From Leucobacter triazinivorans (lineage in GTDB: Bacteria; Actinomycetota; Actinomycetes; Actinomycetales; Microbacteriaceae), in contig NZ_CP035806.1 in assembly GCF_004208635.1 (NCBI RefSeq), forward strand, positions 3,038,001-3,102,000: a DNA stretch of 64,000 nucleotides, in the 5' to 3' direction. How positions within the stretch are numbered: the stretch's first letter is position 1; each line of letters opens with the position of its first letter. Below are positions 50,516 to 59,418 of the stretch, one piece after another. The notes beneath the pieces are model-generated. The model saw nothing but the letters and a program-made list of their open reading frames with translations. It searched no databases and was not told where the DNA came from. The translations under genes and the position numbers were made by a program.

Positions 50516-53500
50516 GTGTTCCTGCAGCGTCGATCCGTGCCGGGCGGCAGCGGGGAGGACCCGCATCGCATCGTCACGAGCGCGAGCGATCTCACGGCCG
50601 CGAGCGCGTGCGAGTTCGCGTTCCTGCGTCGGGTGGACGCGAAGCTCGGCCGCGACGTCGAGGTGCCGCCCGACGACGATCCGATGCTGGCCCGCGCCGC
50701 GCGGCTCGGCGACGCCCACGAGGAGCGCACGCTCGAGGCGTACCGGGCGCGGTGGGGCGCCGGATCGGCGGGGGAGGCCGGCGGGGTCGTCGAGATCCCG
50801 CGTCCCGACTCGATGAGCGAGGCCGATCTGGCGCGTGTCGCCGAGCAGACCGAAGCGGCGCTGGGCGCCCGCGCCGACGTGGTCTTCCAGGCCACCTTCT
50901 TCGATCCCGCGCAGCGCCCCGCGGGGTCCACCCGTCATCCTGCGGCCGGGCCCGCACCCCGTCATCCGGCGGCCGGGCCCGCACCCCGTCATCCTGCGGC
51001 CGGGCCCGCACTCGGTCATCCTGCGGCCGGGCCCGCACTCGGTCATCCTGCGGCCGCGGAGCGGATCGCAGGATCCACCGCCGATCCCGCACTCCGTCAT
51101 CCTGCGGCCGCGGAGCGGATCGCAGGATCCACCGCCGGGCCCGAGATCGGCTTCATCGGTTTCGCCGATTTCCTGCGTCTTTGCGCAGACGGCTCATACG
51201 AGGTGCAGGACACGAAGCTCGCCCGCCGCGCCAAGGTCACCGCGCTCATGCAGCTCGCGGCCTACGCCGAGCAGCTCGAACGCATCGGCGTGCGCGTCGC
51301 GCCCGAGGCCGTGCTCATCCTCGGCGACGGCGCCCGCTCACGTCATCGCATCGCCGACATCGCCCCGGTGTTCCGCGCCCGTCGCGAACGGCTCCACGAC
51401 ATCCTGCTCGCGCGATACGGCGCGGTCGGCGCCGATGGGGCGCGGAAGAGCGCCGCGCCCGTGGCCTGGGGCGCCGCAGGCATCTCGGCGTGCGGTCGCT
51501 GCGAGGTGTGCGAACCCGAGATCGAGCGCACGCGGGACCCGCTGCTGATCGCCGGGATCCGGCGTGCGCAGCGGGATGCTCTCGTCGCCGCCGGATTCGA
51601 CACGATCGACGCCGTCGCGACGCTGGCCACGGGATCCCGCGAAGGCGGCGCGCCCGCGGAGCGCACCGGCGGCCGATCCCGCGCCGTGGACGGCCTCGCC
51701 GATGCCGCGCTCGAGCGGCTCGCGGTGCAGGCGGCGGTGCAGCTCGCGGCGGTGCCGGGCGAGGCTCCGCCCGTGCGCGTGGTCGACGCGGCGGCGCTCG
51801 CCGCGATCCCGCTGCCCGATGCGGGGGATCTCTTCTTCGATTTCGAGGGAGATCCCATGTATCGCGAACCGGGCGACGACGGGTCGGCGAGGTGGGGGAT
51901 CGACTACCTCTTCGGCATGATCGACGCGCGCGAGCGCTTCACCCCGCTATGGGCCCACGACCTCGAAGCGGAGAAGCGGGCGCTGCTCGACTTCCTCGAT
52001 CTGGTCGCTGCGCGCCGCGAGCGCTATCCGGGCATGCGCATCTACCATTACGCGGCCTACGAGCGCACCCACCTGCTCAGCATCGCTGCCCGGCACGGCG
52101 TCGGCGAGGCAGAGGTCGACCGGCTGCTGCGCGAGCATGTGCTGGTCGACCTCTACCCGATCGTGCGCCGCGCGCTCCGCGTCGGCTCGCGCTCGTACTC
52201 GATCAAGCGGCTCGAACCCCTGTACATGGGGGAGCAGCTGCGCGATGCGGGCGGGGTGACGAGCGGCGCCCAATCGGTGACCGAGTACGCCGACGCGTGC
52301 GCGCAGCTCTCCTCTGAAGACGCAGCCGAGCGGGCTGACGGACGAAGGCGGCTCGAGGCGATCGCCGACTACAATCGCTACGACTGCCTGTCGACGCTGC
52401 GGCTGCGCGACTGGCTGCTGCGCCTCGCTGCCGAGCGCGGCGTCGCCCCCTACCCGCCCAACGAGGTCGCGGAGCGCCGCGACCCGGATCTCGAGCTCAG
52501 CGCGGTTGCCGCGGCACTGGCCCGGCGCAGCGGCGACGCGCTCCCGGAGCGGGATCGCACGGCCGCCGCGCTCGCCGCGAGCGCGATCGACTACCATCAG
52601 CGCGAGCAGAAGGCGTTCTGGTGGGCGCATTTCGCGCGGCTCGTCGATCCGGTCGAGGACTGGGCCGATGCCCGCGATGTGATGCTCGTCGATCCGGTGC
52701 TCAGCCGGATCGAGGACGACTGGTTCGTGCCGCCGCGAGCGCGCGCCGAGCGACGCCGTCTGCGCCTGCGCGGTGAGATCGCCCCGGGCAGCAGCCTGCG
52801 CGCGGGCGACGCCTTCGTGCTCTACGAGCACCCTGCGCCGTTCAGGCAGCCCGGGGCGGCGCCGGGCGCGCGCGGCGCCCGGCGAGTCAGGATCGTCGAG
52901 CGTTTCGACGACGGTGTGACGGTGGAGGAGTCCGCAGGCCCCGCCGATCGCACCGACGCGCTGCCCAGTGCGCTCGTTCCCGGGCCGCCCCCGCCCGCGG
53001 GCGCGCAGAAGGGTGCGATCGAGGAGTGGGGTGCGACGCTCTCCGAGGCGCTCGGCCGCGGCGGGTTCCCGGCCGACCCGGTCGTCGACCTGCTGCGGCG
53101 GGCGCCTCCGCGGCTTCTCGCGCACGCGCCGCTCGTCGCCCCCGATGCGCCGGAGGCGATCGATGCGGCGGGAGCTGCCGGGCCGGCCGGGGCGTCGGGC
53201 CTCGCGGGGGCCGTCATCGCGAGCCTGCGCCGGCTGGATCGCAGCTACGTCGCGCTGCAGGGGCCGCCCGGCACCGGCAAGACCTATCTCGCGGCCCGGG
53301 TGATCCGGACGCTCGTCGAACGCGATGGGTGGCGGATCGGGGTGGTGGCCCAATCCCACCGGGTGGTCGAGAACGTGCTCGACGGCGTGGTCGCCGCGGG
53401 TCTCGATCCCACGCTCGTGGGCAAGGTGCCTCAGGGCGGGTCGCTCGACCCGCACGCCGCCGAGCCGGTGTACACCGTGCTGCCGCGCAACGGTCAGCTG

Positions 53501-54433
53501 CGCTTCGCCTCCGGACACCGCGCCGCGGGGCGGGGGTGCGTGATCGGGGGCACGGCCTGGGACTTCAGCAACGAGGGCCGCTTCGAGCGCCGTGGCCTCG
53601 ACCTGCTCGTGATCGACGAGGCCGGACAATTCTCGCTGGCGCCCACCATCGCGGCGTCGGTCGCGGCCGAACGGCTCCTGCTGCTCGGGGACCCGCAGCA
53701 GTTGCCGCAGGTCTCGCAGGGCACCCATCCCGAACCCGTCGACGCATCTGCGCTGGGCTGGCTGCTCGGCGAGCACGGCACGATGCCCCACGACCTCGGG
53801 TACTTCCTCGCCGAGACCCGGCGCATGCGCCCGGAACTCGCCGAGGTCGTGTCCGAGCTCGCCTACGAGGGGCGGCTCCGCGCGCACCCCGACGCGTCGG
53901 AGCGGCACGTCGAGGGCGCGGGCCCGGCGGGTCTCGTGTGGCACCCGGTGCGCCACGCAGGCAACGCCACGAGCTCGCCCGAGGAGGCCGCCGAGGTCGT
54001 GCGCATCGTGCGCGAGAGTCTGAGCGGCCGGCTCCGAAACCGCGCGCGGGAGCCGGGGGTAGGGAGAGGGCTGACCGAGGACGATCTGATCGTCGTGGCC
54101 GCCTACAACGCGCAGGTCGAGTGCATCGCCGAGGCGCTCGCCGCCGAGGGGCTCGGGCGCGTACGCGTGGGCACCGTCGACCGCTTCCAAGGTCAGGAAG
54201 CGGTGATCGCCATCGTCTCGCTCGCGGCCTCCAGCCCGGACGATGCGCCGCGCGGTCTCGAGTTCCTGCTCATGCGCAACCGGCTCAACGTCGCGATCAG
54301 CCGGGCCCAGTGGGCCGCGCATCTCGTCTCCTCGGACCGACTGGGCGAGGGACTGCCCAGCAGCCCCGAGGGACTCGCCGCGCTCTCGGCGTATCTCCGG
54401 CTCACGGAGCGGGCGACGCCGCCGCCGCGGTGA
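50516..54433 (+). CDS. TM0106-type RecB-like nuclease fused to superfamily I helicase
   Basis: A 1305-residue protein. The N-terminal nuclease part (~1-330) has TSASDLTAASACEFAFLRR and a cysteine cluster CGRCEVC (~325), the layout of iron-sulfur RecB-like nucleases. An RNase H-like domain follows (FFDFEGDPMY, ~440). The C-terminal SF1 helicase has GPPGTGKTYLAARVI (~917), LLVIDEAGQFSLA, GDPQQLPQVSQGTHP, TVDRFQGQEAVIA and LNVAISRAQ. The GTG at 50516 has GGAGG five bases upstream. Residues ~140-208 are encoded by tandem copies of the dispersed dyad half element in frame. It probably acts in DNA repair or defence; the family role is unproven. Confidence 0.85.
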   Translation: MFLQRRSVPGGSGEDPHRIVTSASDLTAASACEFAFLRRVDAKLGRDVEVPPDDDPMLARAARLGDAHEERTLEAYRARWGAGSAGEAGGVVEIPRPDSMSEADLARVAEQTEAALGARADVVFQATFFDPAQRPAGSTRHPAAGPAPRHPAAGPAPRHPAAGPALGHPAAGPALGHPAAAERIAGSTADPALRHPAAAERIAGSTAGPEIGFIGFADFLRLCADGSYEVQDTKLARRAKVTALMQLAAYAEQLERIGVRVAPEAVLILGDGARSRHRIADIAPVFRARRERLHDILLARYGAVGADGARKSAAPVAWGAAGISACGRCEVCEPEIERTRDPLLIAGIRRAQRDALVAAGFDTIDAVATLATGSREGGAPAERTGGRSRAVDGLADAALERLAVQAAVQLAAVPGEAPPVRVVDAAALAAIPLPDAGDLFFDFEGDPMYREPGDDGSARWGIDYLFGMIDARERFTPLWAHDLEAEKRALLDFLDLVAARRERYPGMRIYHYAAYERTHLLSIAARHGVGEAEVDRLLREHVLVDLYPIVRRALRVGSRSYSIKRLEPLYMGEQLRDAGGVTSGAQSVTEYADACAQLSSEDAAERADGRRRLEAIADYNRYDCLSTLRLRDWLLRLAAERGVAPYPPNEVAERRDPDLELSAVAAALARRSGDALPERDRTAAALAASAIDYHQREQKAFWWAHFARLVDPVEDWADARDVMLVDPVLSRIEDDWFVPPRARAERRRLRLRGEIAPGSSLRAGDAFVLYEHPAPFRQPGAAPGARGARRVRIVERFDDGVTVEESAGPADRTDALPSALVPGPPPPAGAQKGAIEEWGATLSEALGRGGFPADPVVDLLRRAPPRLLAHAPLVAPDAPEAIDAAGAAGPAGASGLAGAVIASLRRLDRSYVALQGPPGTGKTYLAARVIRTLVERDGWRIGVVAQSHRVVENVLDGVVAAGLDPTLVGKVPQGGSLDPHAAEPVYTVLPRNGQLRFASGHRAAGRGCVIGGTAWDFSNEGRFERRGLDLLVIDEAGQFSLAPTIAASVAAERLLLLGDPQQLPQVSQGTHPEPVDASALGWLLGEHGTMPHDLGYFLAETRRMRPELAEVVSELAYEGRLRAHPDASERHVEGAGPAGLVWHPVRHAGNATSSPEEAAEVVRIVRESLSGRLRNRAREPGVGRGLTEDDLIVVAAYNAQVECIAEALAAEGLGRVRVGTVDRFQGQEAVIAIVSLAASSPDDAPRGLEFLLMRNRLNVAISRAQWAAHLVSSDRLGEGLPSSPEGLAALSAYLRLTERATPPPR
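50934..51134. repeat. In-frame 27-bp tandem array of the GTCATCCTGCG half element within the nuclease-helicase gene
   Basis: Unit starts lie at 50934, 50961, 50988, 51015 and 51042 (exactly 27 bp apart), then 51097. The last two units carry the full GGAGCGGATCGCAGGATCC arm. Because 27 is a multiple of three, the reading frame is kept and each unit encodes a nine-residue RHPAAGPAP-like repeat. The same element family is intergenic elsewhere in the window. Confidence 0.9.
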
Positions 54434-54462
54434 CGCGACGAGCCCGATCGGCGCGGCGCAGG

Positions 54463-54496
54463 GGGAGCCGGCGCGGTGCCGATCGCACCGGCTCCC
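54463..54496 (+). terminator. Hairpin after nuclease-helicase gene
   Basis: GGGAGCCGG and CCGGCTCCC form a perfect 9-bp outer stem around a 16-base centre that contains a further GGTGC/GCACC pairing. It lies 30 bp after the stop. Confidence 0.65.
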
Positions 54497-54571
54497 GCGC
54501 CCCGGGGGCTCGGGCGCACGAAGCGACGCGACCGCTCATCGGGGCGCGTGTCCGGCTAACGTGGAGGCATG

Positions 54572-55816
54572 ATGAGACCCGGAGGACCGTTCAAGACCCC
54601 GCCGTCGCGCCGATTGGGTCACGAGACGCGCGTGTCGCCGCTCGCCGCCTCGAAGCGATCCCGCATCCCCGCCTTCGAGGTGATGCGCATCACCGACGAG
54701 ATCGCCCGGCGCCGCGCCGCGGGGCACGATGTCGTCTCCCTCTGCGCGGGCGAGCCCGGTGCTCGACCGGCACCCGGCACCCTGCAGCCCGCCGGCTACA
54801 CCGGCCCGCTCGGCACCGCCCCGCTGCGCGAGGCGATCGCGGGTCACTACCGCTCCTGGTACGACGTCGAGGTGGATCCCACGACCGTCGCCGTGACGAC
54901 GGGATCCTCGGGGGCGTTCCAGCTCGTCTTCCTCGCGGCGTTCGATCCCGGCGACCGCGTCGCGCTCGCCAGCCCCGGCTACCCCGCGTACCGCAACATC
55001 CTCACGGCGCTCGGCGTGCACGTCGTCGAGATCCCCACCGGTCCGGCCACCCGCTACCGGCCGACGCCCGAACTGCTCGACGCGGCGGCCGCCGAGCACG
55101 GCCCGCTCGCGGGGCTGGTCATCGCCTCCCCGGCCAACCCGACCGGCACCATGCTCGGGCGCGGCGAGCTGTCGGCGCTCGTGACCTGGTGCACGGATCA
55201 CGGAGCGCGCCTCATCAGCGATGAGATCTATCACGGCATCACCTTCCCCGCGGCAGGGGCCTCGGATCCGCGCGGCGTCACGGCGCGCGAGCTCGACCCG
55301 AACGCGGTGGTCATCAACTCGTTCTCGAAGTACTGGGGCATGACCGGTTGGCGGCTCGGGTGGGCGATCCTGCCGCCGGAGCTCGTCGGCCCTCTCGAAG
55401 CGCTCGCGTCCAATTTCGCGCTGTCACCGCCGGCGCCGGCCCAGGAGCTCGCGCTGACCGCGTTCACCGACGAGAGCTACGCCGAGCGCGATGCGGTCGT
55501 GGCCGGTTTCGCCCGCGCGCGGGCGCTGATCCTCGACGCCGCGCCGCGGCTGCAGTGGGGCACCGCCGCGCCGTCGGACGGGGCCTTCTACTACTACTCC
55601 GAGCTGGGGCCGCAGCTGGAGCGGTTCGGGGATTCCGTGCGGTACGCGCGGGCGCTGCTCGAGCGCGCCGACGTGGCGGTGGTGCCCGGTGTGGACTTCG
55701 ACCCCGGCGCAGGGCCGAGTCGCGCCGGGGGAGGCCAGGCGGTGCGGCTCTCCTACGCGGCGGGTGAGGCCGCGGTCGCCGAGGCGGTCGACCGCATCGT
55801 GCGTTTCCAGGGCTGA
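54572..55816 (+). CDS. Class I/II aminotransferase
   Basis: A 414-residue fold-type I PLP aminotransferase of the aspartate/aromatic group. The cofactor lysine is in INSFSKYWGMTGWRLGW (~255). The motifs SPANPTGTML and ISDEIYHGI (asparagine, then aspartate/tyrosine of the PLP site) are present, and the substrate-carboxylate arginine is probably in QAVRLSYAAG near the end. The second of two adjacent ATGs (54572) is better placed from GGAGG. It transfers an amino group between an amino acid and a 2-oxo acid; specificity is unknown. Monocistronic, followed by a long inverted repeat. Confidence 0.88.
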   Translation: MRPGGPFKTPPSRRLGHETRVSPLAASKRSRIPAFEVMRITDEIARRRAAGHDVVSLCAGEPGARPAPGTLQPAGYTGPLGTAPLREAIAGHYRSWYDVEVDPTTVAVTTGSSGAFQLVFLAAFDPGDRVALASPGYPAYRNILTALGVHVVEIPTGPATRYRPTPELLDAAAAEHGPLAGLVIASPANPTGTMLGRGELSALVTWCTDHGARLISDEIYHGITFPAAGASDPRGVTARELDPNAVVINSFSKYWGMTGWRLGWAILPPELVGPLEALASNFALSPPAPAQELALTAFTDESYAERDAVVAGFARARALILDAAPRLQWGTAAPSDGAFYYYSELGPQLERFGDSVRYARALLERADVAVVPGVDFDPGAGPSRAGGGQAVRLSYAAGEAAVAEAVDRIVRFQG

Positions 55817-55877
55817 GGACGCCCGCCGCCCGCCGCCCGCTGTCCGCCGCCCGCCGCCTGCACGGGAGGGCGCCTCT

Positions 55878-55950
55878 CGTGCAGGAGATCGGCGTTCGGA
55901 CAGGACGGTATCTTGAAGAGGATCCTGCGCGAACGGTGATCTCCTGCACG
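55878..55950. terminator. Long 28-bp imperfect inverted repeat between convergent genes
   Basis: The arms at 55878-55905 and 55923-55950 pair 24 of 28 positions, starting with perfect CGTGCAGGAGATC/GATCTCCTGCACG, around a 17-base centre. It sits between the aminotransferase and alcohol dehydrogenase ends and may terminate in both directions. Confidence 0.8.
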
Positions 55951-55990
55951 GGCGGCGGGAGCTGCACGGGAGGCACGGTCGCCCCGAGGG

Positions 55991-57100
55991 TCAGTACTCG
56001 ATGACCGTGCGGATCCCGCGGCCGCTGCGCATCTCGTCGAAGGCCTCGTTCACGCCCTCGAGCGGAATGCGCGCGGTGACCATGGAGTCGAGATCGACGC
56101 GGCCCTCGAGGTAGAGGTCGATGATCCTCGGGAAGTCGATCGACTGCCGGCTCGAACCGTAGTTCGAGCCGATCAGGCGCTTCTCCTGGTCGCTCATCAC
56201 GAACGGATCGATCGAGATCTTCACGCCATCGGCGACCTGACCCACCACGACGGTCGTCCCACCGCGGCTCGTCGCCTCGTAGCAGGCCTCGATGGTGACG
56301 GGCAGGCCGATGGCTTCGAACGCGTAGTCCACGCCCCGCCCGTCGGTGAGCTCGTGCACGGCCGAGACCAGATCGACCTCGCGGCTGTTGACGGTGTGCG
56401 TCGCGCCGAATCGGCGGCCGAGTTCGAGCTTCTCCTCGCTCACGTCGGCGACGATGATCTGCCTCGCGCCGGCCAGGCGGGCCCCCTGCACCACGTTCAA
56501 GCCCACACCGCCGCAGCCCACGACGAGCACGGTGCTGCCCGGCTCGACGCGGGCGGTGTTCACCACCGCGCCGATGCCGGTCGTCACGGCGCAGCCGACC
56601 AGTGCGGCCTGCGCCAGCGGGGCGTCCTTCCGGATCTTGATCGCGGCGGAGGCGGGAACCATGGCGTGATCGCCGAATGACCCTACGGCGAGGAAGCTCT
56701 TCACTCCCTGATCGCCGTCGCGGAGCCGCGGGCGACCGTCGAAGAACACGTGCTGGTAGGCCGTCTCGTTCGCCAGCTGGCAGAGCACGGGCCGGCCCGA
56801 GACGCAGAACTCGCACTTCTGGCACGAGGGCGTCCACGAGAGGATCACGTGGTCGTCCACTTCCAGGTCGTCGACCTCGCTGCCGACCGCGACGACGACG
56901 CCGGCCCCCTCGTGCCCGAGCACCAGCGGGGCGGGAGTCGCCCATTCGCCGTCCAAGGCATGCAGGTCGCTGTGGCAGACGCCGGAGGCGGCGATCCGCA
57001 CCAGCACCTCGTTCGGGCCGGGCTCCGAGTCGATCTGCAGCTCGCGGATCTCGAGGGGCAGTTCGGGGCCGACGAAGACTGCGGCCTTGACGTTGATCAT
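55991..57100 (-). CDS. Zinc-dependent alcohol dehydrogenase (MDR superfamily)
   Basis: A 369-residue MDR alcohol dehydrogenase. The catalytic zinc cysteine is in SGVCHSDLHALDG (~42) with GHEGAGVV following. The structural zinc cysteines are in CQKCEFC...C (about 94-108). The NAD motif is VVGCGGVGLNVVQGARLAGA (~195). The structure fits the class III/aryl-alcohol type. The ATG at 57100 has AAAGGA upstream. It closes a minus-strand cluster of APC permease, DUF3156-like protein and this enzyme, downstream of a PucR gene. It probably oxidises an alcohol arising from the imported amine; this is inference. Confidence 0.88.
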   Translation of the reverse strand: MINVKAAVFVGPELPLEIRELQIDSEPGPNEVLVRIAASGVCHSDLHALDGEWATPAPLVLGHEGAGVVVAVGSEVDDLEVDDHVILSWTPSCQKCEFCVSGRPVLCQLANETAYQHVFFDGRPRLRDGDQGVKSFLAVGSFGDHAMVPASAAIKIRKDAPLAQAALVGCAVTTGIGAVVNTARVEPGSTVLVVGCGGVGLNVVQGARLAGARQIIVADVSEEKLELGRRFGATHTVNSREVDLVSAVHELTDGRGVDYAFEAIGLPVTIEACYEATSRGGTTVVVGQVADGVKISIDPFVMSDQEKRLIGSNYGSSRQSIDFPRIIDLYLEGRVDLDSMVTARIPLEGVNEAFDEMRSGRGIRTVIEY

Positions 57101-57225
57101 GGGGGTCCTTTCAGAGGTGGAGAGGCATGCGGCGGGGAGCGATGCGACCTGACGACCGGACGACCGGACGCGGTCGGTCGACCGGACCCGACCGGAGGCC
57201 CGGACGGGGTCGAACGGCCGACGGA

Positions 57226-57798
57226 CTAGGCGGCCACGGGAGCGGCCGAGCCGGCCCGCCACGAGGCCAGCGCTCGGATGAGGTCGAGGATGCGCTCGGG
57301 CTCGCCGGCGGGGAACGCCGTCGCGCTGAACACCGGCGGGATGAGCACCCACACGTACGACCCGCCCATGGGGGTGAGCACGACCCTGCGGCGCCCGCCT
57401 GCACCGGTGATCTTCGAACGGATCAGGTCGATCCCATCGAAGTGGGCCTGCAGCTCGCGGTTGAGCGCGTCGAGCTGCGCCCCGCCGGCCGCTGCGGCGC
57501 CCGAGCGCGCGTAGTGCGGGCTGCCGCCCCGGTGGGAGAGCACCACCTCTCCGGGCACCGCCGAGTCGGCCGGGAGATCGACCGCGATGGTGAGGTTGTA
57601 CACCCGGGAGAAGATGTAGTTGCCCGGATCGTAGCTGAGTGCAAGCCGCAGCCCGTCTGCGGTGCGCACCTCGACGGACACGTCGTCAGCGCTGGTGATC
57701 TCTCCGAATTGCGCGGCGACTCGTCGGAGCGCCGCGCGGGCGCGGGTGACGATGACTCCCTGCCCCTCGAGCGCGTGGCGCCGCGGTCGCGACCTCAC
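57226..57798 (-). CDS. DUF3156-like protein coupled to APC permease
   Basis: A 190-residue soluble protein with no signal peptide. Its core (VSVEVRTADGLRLALSYDPG, VYNLTIAVDLPAD, VVLSHRGGSPHYARSG, VVLTPMGGSYVWVLIPPVFSATAFP) is beta-rich and resembles the DUF3156 family, but the assignment is not certain. The GTG at 57798 overlaps the permease stop by 4 bp (GTGA). The start is supported by that overlap, not by a strong ribosome site. Function unknown; an accessory to the permease's substrate is possible. Confidence 0.65.
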   Translation of the reverse strand: MRSRPRRHALEGQGVIVTRARAALRRVAAQFGEITSADDVSVEVRTADGLRLALSYDPGNYIFSRVYNLTIAVDLPADSAVPGEVVLSHRGGSPHYARSGAAAAGGAQLDALNRELQAHFDGIDLIRSKITGAGGRRRVVLTPMGGSYVWVLIPPVFSATAFPAGEPERILDLIRALASWRAGSAAPVAA

Positions 57799-59237
57799 CG
57801 CAGGCCTCCCTCGGGCGCACGGGCCGCGGAGTCGAGAGCGATCTCCGGCTCCTCCTCGAGGCTCTCCGATCGCACCACGATGTTGTTCTGGGTGTGGACG
57901 AGATCGGTCGGCGCGAACAGCGGCAGGCGATTGCGCTTCAGCCAGATCACCGCGAACAGTGCGATGGCCCCCAGGATCACGCCGGCGCTGGACCAGACGA
58001 TCAGGCGCTGCTCCATGTCGGGCACGATGAAGATGATCAGGTACGCGCAGGACGCGATGCCGAGGATCTGGGGCAGCGGATAGAGCGGCGTCTTGAAGGG
58101 GCGACGGGCGCGCGGGTACCGGCGCCGCAGCACGACGACGTCGATCTGAGCGATGATGTAGCTGATCAGCCAGGTCACGCAGGCCACGCTGATGAGGTTG
58201 AGGATCAGGTCGATCCCGCCCTGGGCGAAGGTCGAGTAGAGCAGCACGGCCGCCATGCAGCCCGCAGTGACGAGCATGCCCGCCCACGGCACCCGGCTGC
58301 GACGGCTCACCCGCGCGAACCACCGGGGCAGGAGCCCCTCGTTGGCGAGGCCGTAGAGCATGCGCGGGATCGCGGCGAGGTATGAGTTCCCGGTGGAGAA
58401 CGACGCGAGAATCGTCACGCCGGTCATCACGAGGCCGCCGGTGGCGCCGAAGATCGCGGTGGCTCCCACGACGTGGGGAATCGAGGACGCGGCCATCTCG
58501 GCGAGATCCGCGTAGCGGGTCGCGCCCCACCCGAAGAGCACGTCGACGACGAAGATGGTCGAGACTCCCAGGATCATCGCCATCGGAATGGTCTTCCAGG
58601 GGCGCTTGACCTCCTCGGCGAGCGGTGCGACGAACTCCATGCCGATGTAGAGCCAGATCGCCACGGCACCCATCGACGCGAGGGTGCCCCAGTCGGTAGC
58701 GAGCAGCGGGTTGTCGACCCGCTCCTGCCCGGTGAATCCGAACACGCCGGCGAGCCCCATGATCGCGAGCACGGCCATCATGCCGAACACGATGGGGATC
58801 TGCACGCGCGCGAAGATGTCGACGCCGGAGATGTTGAGGACGAGCAGGATCGCGAGCAGGAGGAACGAGAAGGCCGCGGCGGGGAAGCCGGTGAGCGACT
58901 GGAACGATTCTCCGGCCACGAGCAGCTGCGTGCCGCCGTCTGCCGAGACGAGCACGAGGTACCCGCCCAGCACCGCGATGATGGCCATCAGGCGTCCCAG
59001 CGCGGGCAGCGTGTACTCGCCCACCATCCCGCCCCCGGGGAGCATCGACGCCAGCTCGCCGTAGGAGATCGCCACCATGACGATGATGACGAGTCCGATG
59101 AAGGCGGGGATCGCGAAGGCGAGTCCGCCCGTGCCGAACCCGTTGCCCAGCGAGACCATTGCCGTGCCGGAGACGACGAGCCCGGTCGAGGCGGCGTAGG
59201 CGGCCCCGAAGCCGAGGCTTCTCTTGAGTTTCGTCAT
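57795..59237 (-). CDS. APC-superfamily amino acid/polyamine permease
   Basis: A 480-residue transporter with 12 predicted helices. The N-terminal APC motif is GFGAAYAASTGLVVSGTAMVSLG, a conserved cytoplasmic loop has EEVKRPWKTIPMAM, and the C-terminus is a charged tail of ~60 residues. It differs from the permease at 34471, so the two probably have different substrates. It is the first gene after the PucR regulator on the minus strand, 181 bp away, and is coupled to the DUF3156-like gene. It probably imports an amino acid or amine used by the adjacent alcohol dehydrogenase pathway. Confidence 0.87.
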   Translation of the reverse strand: MTKLKRSLGFGAAYAASTGLVVSGTAMVSLGNGFGTGGLAFAIPAFIGLVIIVMVAISYGELASMLPGGGMVGEYTLPALGRLMAIIAVLGGYLVLVSADGGTQLLVAGESFQSLTGFPAAAFSFLLLAILLVLNISGVDIFARVQIPIVFGMMAVLAIMGLAGVFGFTGQERVDNPLLATDWGTLASMGAVAIWLYIGMEFVAPLAEEVKRPWKTIPMAMILGVSTIFVVDVLFGWGATRYADLAEMAASSIPHVVGATAIFGATGGLVMTGVTILASFSTGNSYLAAIPRMLYGLANEGLLPRWFARVSRRSRVPWAGMLVTAGCMAAVLLYSTFAQGGIDLILNLISVACVTWLISYIIAQIDVVVLRRRYPRARRPFKTPLYPLPQILGIASCAYLIIFIVPDMEQRLIVWSSAGVILGAIALFAVIWLKRNRLPLFAPTDLVHTQNNIVVRSESLEEEPEIALDSAARAPEGGLR

Positions 59238-59418
59238 GGTTCAGCTCCCTTGCTCATGACGGTCGGGGGTGTGGTGCTCCCCATCATGCAGCCTCGAGAG
59301 CGACCGGTGCATTCGACGAAATGGTCGGTGAGGCGACGGTATGCGACACTTCGATCACTGGCTGCGCGGCCACGCTTCGGCAGAATGTCGAAACGGAGTG
59401 AGGGAGATCGACGGTTTG

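Noticed and set aside
50934..51134. Second CRISPR-like array with 27-bp period
   Set aside because: It lies inside a long open reading frame, has no spacers, and the period preserves codons.
49297..52317. 1006-codon plus-strand frame across the VWA lipoprotein and nuclease-helicase genes
   Set aside because: It runs antisense to one well-supported gene and out of frame with another, and gives low-complexity Arg/Ala sequence.
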